Below, in pieces: positions 21,916 through 30,100 of a DNA stretch of 34,095 bases. The translations under genes and the position numbers were made by a program. The DNA is from Saccoglossus kowalevskii. Lineage: Eukaryota > Hemichordata > Enteropneusta > Harrimaniidae. The notes beneath the pieces are model-generated. The model did no database searches. It saw only the letters and a list, made by a program, of their open reading frames with translations, and was not told where the DNA came from. Where the stretch lies: positions 236,933-271,027 of the forward strand of contig NW_003109087.1 of assembly GCF_000003605.2 (NCBI RefSeq), in the 5' to 3' direction. Positions within the stretch are counted from its first letter, which is position 1; each line of letters opens with the position of its first letter.

Positions 21916-22208
21916 TGAGCCGATAGACACACTGAATAAGTTAGGGTATTATTTGAATCATCGTGAAGAACACCAATCACGTCAAATTTCATACGTTGAA
22001 TACGTCTCATGGCAACCACATTCAGCGAATTGTGTCAATTAAATATGTTCAGTGTAATTGATTCTATCTAAATTTCTATTCACTAGACTCTTAACATTGT
22101 ACATTTGTGTTCATTCTTTGCTGAAATACATTTTCGGAGAAGACATGTTGTAACATATGACACTTTCAATGGAATGCACATTTAGTTAATTAAAGATTAA
22201 ATTCAAAG

Positions 22209-22228
22209 TATATATATATATATATATT
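22209..22228. repeat. (TA)10 microsatellite
   Basis: Perfect TA run, followed by a less regular AT tract to about 22250. Confidence 0.9.
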
Positions 22229-23074
22229 ATATATTTGCTATATTATATATCCAAAAACTGAAAAAGTTACCTATTTGTAATACCTTACTTTTTTTTTATT
22301 AATACGGACTGGGTACAACCACATATCTATTTACAATGCATATAATAATGCGTGTAATTGATTAACGTCCTGAATGTTGTTACATTAAATGAATAATCAC
22401 GTATTCGATCAAACTTTGCACGAGCTACGGTTCAAAGTGATAAAATAAATGGTCGATCCAGCAATATCCCTATTTGTTGTCTGCCATCGAGCTTCTATTC
22501 ATGACTACAATACTGATGATCCTTGGAAATGACATTATTATTAGATAATGACTCCATTCCTCAGAGAGGCAACAAAGGCTTAAGCCAATGTTATTATTAA
22601 ATTTATGAAGTATACATGCAGATATTGACTACAGTATTTTACTATACTAAAAACATAGTTTTTCAAAATGAACTCATTTTACATGATTTGTGAACAAACG
22701 TAAACACACTCACCTGGTTTTAATCACACTTTGAATCTCATACAACACTGTCGGTTTCCTTTGTCTTTCGATGGTAATGATTTCCCAGAGGCAAACCCTC
22801 CATAAAATAAATTAACATTCGCTCATTAAATTTGTTAGTTTTCTGCTAATGATTTCCAGATTGAGATCAACATATTTTGAAAGATTCAATAAAAATGGTC
22901 TCACAGCTCTACTCTCAAGAAAACTCAAATTCTCTTTGACATAGGTAAACATGCAAGTCTTACATTAGCATGACCTCATACACAACCATTCGATGTCCAT
23001 ACATTTCGTCCAAGTTCATTCAATTCCCATAAAGACACTCAGACATTATTTAGTGCTGCAATACGTTAGTGTCA

Positions 23075-23097
23075 TTTATTAGTGTTACGGATTTATT
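23075..23097 (-). promoter_or_regulatory. Candidate poly(A) signals of copy A
   Basis: Two AATAAA hexamers on the minus strand at 23092-23097 and 23075-23080, about 420-445 nt beyond the stop codon. I see no canonical AATAAA closer to the stop. They would end the transcript near 23.06 kb. Confidence 0.45.
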
Positions 23098-23518
23098 AAT
23101 TATTACGAATAATTCAAAAAAAAGTATATAGATGCAGTGATGGCATATAATTTCAGTAATAAGTAGGGAATAATAATAAGTAATATTTGAACACTTTCAT
23201 ACAAGTTACATTGCTCATATTAATCTACTAATGAATCACAGAGCTTTGTTATTGAAGTAAAGTTCTATGATGTTCTGTGACAGCTCAATTATATTGTACG
23301 TTATATTGTAATTTACTACAGACAATCCTAAAACTCTAAAAAATTGGTGCTTGGTGCCACAGACGTGGCCAGTGCTGTGGATGTTAGTGTTACAGAAAGA
23401 TGACTTTTTACATTATCCAACAAAAAAAGTCCTACATATAACCACATAAAGCGGTCTAAGTGCAAACACTGATAAATACCAAATAATCACATACCAAATT
23501 GTGATGTCAGTATCATTA

Positions 23519-24129
23519 CTAATGACATACATCAGATGGCAATTTTTCAAGAGTGCCATCGAGATCAATATCGGCTGAACTCCAAGCAAACAGGTCACCT
23601 TCTGTTTCACCATCACACTCTGCTGCGAGTTGTCCTATCTCAACATCAGTCAGAATTCTGCTCCACATATTGAAGTATGCAATTTCTCCTTTCAATGCCT
23701 GGTTAGGGTCATATGTTCCGCGTAAGCTGTCTTGTTCCTGGCCAAGAGTCATGACACCGCCTCCTCTAATTACATAATCATTCCGAAGACCTGAACCGGA
23801 TGCAGCCAAAACACCATTGTCAAATATATCCCATAGACCACCAGCAGATGACCACGTGACACACAAATGGTGCCAATCATTATCATTCACAGCTATACCA
23901 CTGTTGTCACCATTATTCTGCCGTACATAGACTTTCAAATCAGTGGTATCGAATAGAATGAACTCATTAAAGCCCCCACTGGTTGCATAGGATATTGGTG
24001 TCCCCTGGTTGGTTTCTTTTGTTTTTATCCATAAACAAGCTGTTAACTCACTCAGTTCGGGAATGGGAGTTCTAATAGCCACGTCAGACGATGAATCAAC
24101 AATTAACTTCTCAGTACCAGTCCATTGTA
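23519..24129 (-). CDS. Copy A pentraxin domain 3 and stop codon
   Basis: Terminal coding exon, 611 nt with TAG at 23519-23521. Disulfide Cys, HHLCVTWSS, GQEQDSLRGTYDPNQ and NMWSRILTDVEIGQL are present. The protein ends DVCH. Where the sister exons read TGTC followed by donor GTAAGT, this one reads TGTC followed by ATTAGT, so the frame runs two codons on into the stop. No stalk or membrane segment follows. Confidence 0.85.
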
Positions 24130-27100
24130 CTGTAAATCAATTGGATTTCAAGAAACATTTTATTCCAATATGTTATACATATACTATTGGTGGGAGATTG
24201 CATGTGTAAATTGAAATAGTGGATTGAGTGCACTGGTTATATAAACTATCGGGTGCTTCTATTATTGTTTGTATCAAACATGAATACCTTTGTATTGCAA
24301 GTACGACGTGATCAATAGGCCTAACTCGAAATTGCTCAGATTTGTTTGTGGATTTATTCTGTGAGGTAATGTTTGTAAACAAGACACATTTAAATCGACA
24401 TATGGTGCTATATTTTTATAGCTGCTGGGATATCAATAAGTAGAATTTGGAAAAGAAAGGCAGCAATAGTATAACTTACGACATATATCAGCTGGAAGAG
24501 TTTCATAACTTCCATCTAGATCAATATCACCCGAACTCCACGCAAACAAATCACCTTCTGTTTCACCATTGCACTCTGCTGCGAGTTTTCCTATTTCATT
24601 ATCAGTCAGAATTCTGCTCCACATATTGAAGTATGCAAGCTCTCCTTTTAATGCCTGGTTAGGATCATATCCACCACGTATGCTGTCTTGTTCCTGGCCA
24701 AGAGTCATGACACCGCCTTCTCTGATTACATAACCACTCCGAAGATCTGAACCAGATGCAGCCAAAACACCATTGTCAAATATATCCCATAAACCACCAG
24801 TAGATGACCACGTGACACACAAATGGTGCCAATCATTATCATTCACAGCTATGCCACTGTTGTCACCATTATTCTGTCGTACATAGACTTTCAAATCAGT
24901 GGTATCGAATAGAATGAACTCATTAAAGCCCCCACTGGTTGCATAGGATATTGGCGTGCCCTGGTTGGTTTCTTTTGTTTTTATCCATAAACAAGCTGTT
25001 AACTCTCTCAGTTCGGGAATGGGAGTTATAATAGCCACGTCTGATGATGTATCAACAATTAACTTCTCAGTACCAGTCCATTGTACTGTAAATTTATTGG
25101 ATTTTAAGAAAAATTTCATTCAAAGGGTATTATAACATGTGATGCGCATACTGTTGGTGGTGATGAGGTTTGTAAATTGAAAACGTTGATGGAATACACT
25201 GAATATATAGCCCATTGTACCATTGATTGTCCTTATTAGTGTTTATATTAAACAGCAATACTTTTGTATAACAAGTATGGTGTGATTAATAGTTCTAATG
25301 TGAAATTGTCCACATTTGTCTGTGAACTAATTCTGTGAAGTATTGTCTGTAAACAAGGAACAATTGCTACATACTATTGAGCTATATTCTTTCTATAATC
25401 TGAAACATCTATAACTAGCATTTGCAAAAGAGAGACAATAATAGTATCGTAACTTACTACATATATCAGCTGGAAGAGTCTCATAACTTCCATCTAGATC
25501 AAGATCAGCCAAACTCCAAGCAAACAGGTCACCTTCTGTTTCACCATTACACTCTGCTGCGAGTTGCCCTATTTCATCATCACTAAGAATTCTGCTCCAC
25601 ATATTGAAGTATGCAAGCTCTCCTTTTAATGCCTGGTTAGGGTCATATCCACCACGTAATCTGTCTTGTTCCTGGCCAAGAGTCATGACACCGCCTTCTC
25701 TGATTACATAACCACTCCGAAGATCTGAACCAGATGCAGCCAAAGCACCATTGTCAAATATATCCCATAAACCACCAGCAGATGACCACGTGACACACAA
25801 ATGGTGCCAATCATTATCATTCACAGCTATGCCACTGTTGTCACCATTATTCTGCCGTACATAGACTTTCAAATCAGTGGTATCGAATAGAATGAACTCG
25901 TTAAAGCCCCCACTGGTTGCATAAGATATTGGTGTCCCCTGGTTGGTTCCTTTTGTTTGTATCCACAAACAAGCTGTTACCTCTCTCAGTTCTGGAATGT
26001 GAGTTCTAATAGCCACGTCCGACGATGAATCAACAACTAATTTTGAACCACTTGTTATTTGAACTGAAAAATAATTGTATTTGTATTTTTTGAAGTCGTG
26101 TATCAATCAAAACTTACAAATGTATATTTATAATTATTTAGTCAAAATAATAATGTAGCTACCATGGACACGCCAATGTTGTAATTATTTCCATGTTGAA
26201 GTGAATATGACTCAATCTCAACTATCTACAGTGCATTTACAGTCCTAGATCCACAAAATCCCACGGCTTGCCATAACAGGCTTTGTTTAGATTAGTTGCT
26301 TTAAAGGGCGGCAGTCGTGCAACATTTATGTCGTTAAACATTGATTTTCTCACAATTCAATGCGCTCTTCTAATGGAAATCACAAGTATGAGGTTTGACC
26401 TGGGCACGACTTGCACTAATTACCGCCGGTGACTCTTTCGATACCTTCCAATCACCTAATAAATATCTAATCTAAGCTTGGTAAGGTCTCAGTCTGTACT
26501 CATTGATCTGCGCAACAGTCAAAGTCGCCATCTTTGTTTATATGAGACCCATATACCTCGCGCATGCGTGGCGCGACGACTACCGCCCTTTACGGTATGC
26601 AACAATTTAAAATCATGTTTTATATCAGTTATATTATTGCATTTTTTATATCAAATCAACAATGTTAAATTGCTACGTATGCACTGACATGAACAAATAT
26701 TTCCCTCACCTGATTCAGTTGTAGGGATTGGTGTAGGTATTGTAGTTGTAATTATTGGTGCTAATGTGACTGAAAAAAACAAACAAAAAACGCAAATGGA
26801 TACTATTCAATATAATGTTGACGAGCACTACGTTAATTGGAACAACCATATATGTATTATATATTTGTACACGTGTTTAACTAAATTTAACGAAACCAAT
26901 TCCGACTACACACATCATCACACATTACAAACGTGAATTATAAAATAAACTATTAATTAAATAGATCCCATAGATCCCTTGCATATGTGCTTACTTACAT
27001 ATAACTTACATATGTGCATCGTTGATAGAAACGTACATATAGCAATATTTGCATTATTATATGTTTCATCATTAAAATGTATAAATCACATATGATTAAT

Positions 27101-30100
27101 ACCACTATCCACTACATTAAATAAGTCTACACACACAAACACTTAATTGCCACCCTCTTGGCATTTTCCTCAACACACTGAACGCGCGGGTGAACGCGGT
27201 GCTTTTCAGCCCTCCCCGAATTATTACAGGTTTGCCTCACGACTTAGTCGTGTCGGTTTTCAGCTTTATTGGACATGTCCTGGGTACGACGTTAAAACTA
27301 CACCCGGTTTTGGAGTTTTTTGTACCTGGGAGAATGAGGTTACCTTTTGCCACAACTACCTCCAGGTCACCCTTGGGCAAGGTGTAGTACCTGTCAGCCT
27401 TGGGTGCCAACTTCCCACATAATAAGTTTGGTTGACGTCAGTAAGGGCACACGGTCATAAAAACCTTGCACCAACTCAAACCTCATATATGAGGTATTAC
27501 CTATTAAAGGCAACGTTTACGTTTATTTAAATATGTATATATTTGTCCTGGGTAAGATTTTAAACTACATCCGGTTGTGGAGTCTATGGACTTGGGAGAA
27601 TCAGGTTACCCTTTGCCACAGCTATCTCCAGGTCACCCTCGGGCAAGGTGTAGTACCTGTAAGCCTTGGGTGCCAACTTCCCACATAACAAGTTTGGTTG
27701 ACGTCAGTAAAGGCATACGGTCGTAAAATTCCTGCACAAACAGATCCGCATAGGTGGACAATATTTCATGTAAATATGTATATATATGTTTCAGTTTTCC
27801 TTGGCATTTGGCAGGGGGGATCGTAACCTCTTGTAGTGAGAACCAGTGTGACTGGCCTGCCTACGGGATGCTAAGGTTTTTATAGTAAAAGTTATCAGTC
27901 ACATCCGTTAATGTAATTTCGTTTAATGTATCCGCAAATCAAAAATCACATTAAAATTGTGAAGTCCGCAAAACTTAGATGAAAGTTTTAAAATTTTTCG
28001 CCAAAAAAAATTACAAAATTTGTGGTGATCGAACGCTGTCGTCTGCGCCTTTCTTGGGTTAAGTAAGTTATTGTCATCACCTGTCACAACTTCGACTAGA
28101 AGATAAACCCTGAATTCACGATCATTCCAAATATAAAATATCGAATTATTGAACTGTTGACTAACATTACATTAATTACAACTATCATACATAACACTGA
28201 CAACTACATAGTTAAGGTACATACTACATTGTGTTTAACTAAATTTGTTTCCACATAATGTAATATAAACCTATATTTCCGCTGGGCGGCCGTCTTGCTT
28301 AGAAGTTGGTTGAAATTGTTCGTAAGTTGGTTGAACATTTTACTGTTGATGTATGTGTACATCAGGAAGTAGATTAACATATCGAAGCATGCTTTTGTAT
28401 ACTTGAGGTATATTGTGTAATAGATTGATCAACAATTCCCGATACCTGCAAAAGAAATATTTGGAAGAAATGAGAAAGTAAACTACTGCCTATATGTTTA
28501 CCTCCATACACATCCCGATAGTCTATACATCCATCGCAATCACAGTGATCTGGTGAAATGCCGCATAATCTTGACGAAGAGCAACAAGGTGTGGTACTAT
28601 AAGGATCACATTCAGCTGGGCTGACCCCATTTGTTCCTCTGAAAATTGATCCACAACGACCGTCCACCCGCCACGGTACGCGCTCATCTGTTACGACGAT
28701 GGTTGATTGAATTATTGCAAGAGGACCAGCGGCGGCTGAAGTAGTCAGTGTTTCCTGAACGTTGTTCATTGTTGTAGCTGTAGTTTGGTCAAAATTAATA
28801 ACTGTATCGACGCCGATACTACCAGGATAAAATCCAAGGATTTCAACACCATATAAATCTGTACTTTCTAGGATCGAGTTCATCTGTAAATGTAATTTAA
28901 TACACATTATTACATATGATCATATGTATTGCGGTATTCATAGTTTGAAGCCTGCTCTATCATATTGGTATTGACTGCAAAAATATGCAAATGAGATAAA
29001 ATAGTTCCTTCTGAAATTTTTCCGGCCCTTGGCGCGCAACATGATTTGCTAATGTACATTTTACGACTGTGCAGCATTTAAAGCATCGAAAACCTGGATC
29101 GAAAAAAACAACTAAGCAAAATGTTTGTAAATCACCTGGCAATGACACGTATTGAGGTGTCAATTATTCACTGACATCGATGTTAAAATAAACACGAAGG
29201 CGCCCTATATCTCAAGAAATGTCAAGTGTTGTTCTGTAATATTTATTGACCGTGAATTATTTTAGATTGGTATTTATTTTGAGGTTATACGAGGATACCT
29301 CAAATTACGCACGAAGACAGTACAGTGGTAGTATCGGCCGACGCGCAGCAGAGGTCGATGCGACGGTGTACTGTCTGAGTGCACACTTTGAAGTTTCCTC
29401 TAATAACCTTATTATTATAAGTCCTTTCCTTCCAAAGACACATCATGGGAATGCCGAAATCCTAAAGTTTAGAACAGAATCAGGGAACTTATTTGTGTGT
29501 AGTCCGGTCAAACCCCAGTGGCAGCCATGTTTGTTTTTGTTATTAGAAAACGCTTACGCGCGTAACCATTCCTTATTTGGAATTCGTATTTCCTTATCTT
29601 GTAGGATGAAAATACCCCGTAAAATACCGCAAAATTACGGCACGCTGTAACTTATGACGTTACGGTGACAAATGTATAATAATACCTATTATAATTTCGA
29701 TTAGAAGACTGCCAAGACCTTTTTGTTAGATAACACATTATAGACTCCTGACACAGTTATATTTCGTGACTACTTACCCAGCCACTAACCAACTCCAAAA
29801 GAGTGAGATATTCGTTCGATGTTGGGTCGACGTAAACATCACTGAAGGTGACCGTCTCGCCATTTACTGCCGTAAATATAAACGTTACGAAATACGACAC
29901 CGTAGCTGTGAATATGAGCAAAATAAACCGCAAGTTAAATTTGCCTATTCTTGTTATTAAGTTTTAAATGACTTCTTAAGTCCGTATATGTTAATAAAAT
30001 CACCTACTTACGTTTGCATTCTCCCTCGTGTTCATAAAACCCAATTTCGCATTGCAGAGCTAAAAACAAGTATAACAAAACATTGTGTTGATTATCATAG

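Larger units (their letters stand above)
19661..22990. other. Intergenic region without a supported gene
   Basis: AT-rich, with only short open frames of no recognisable family. It contains decayed repeats of a GGATGGTCAATACGTG-like motif (20.99-21.91 kb) and a (TA)n tract at 22209. Positions 22.70-22.82 kb hold a short open stretch before a donor-like site on the minus strand, which I do not call an exon. Confidence 0.5.

Noticed and set aside
22700-22830. Possible minus-strand exon ending in a GTGAGT donor near 22.71 kb
   Set aside because: About 33 open codons without family resemblance and no partner exon; copy A already has a stop codon at 23519.
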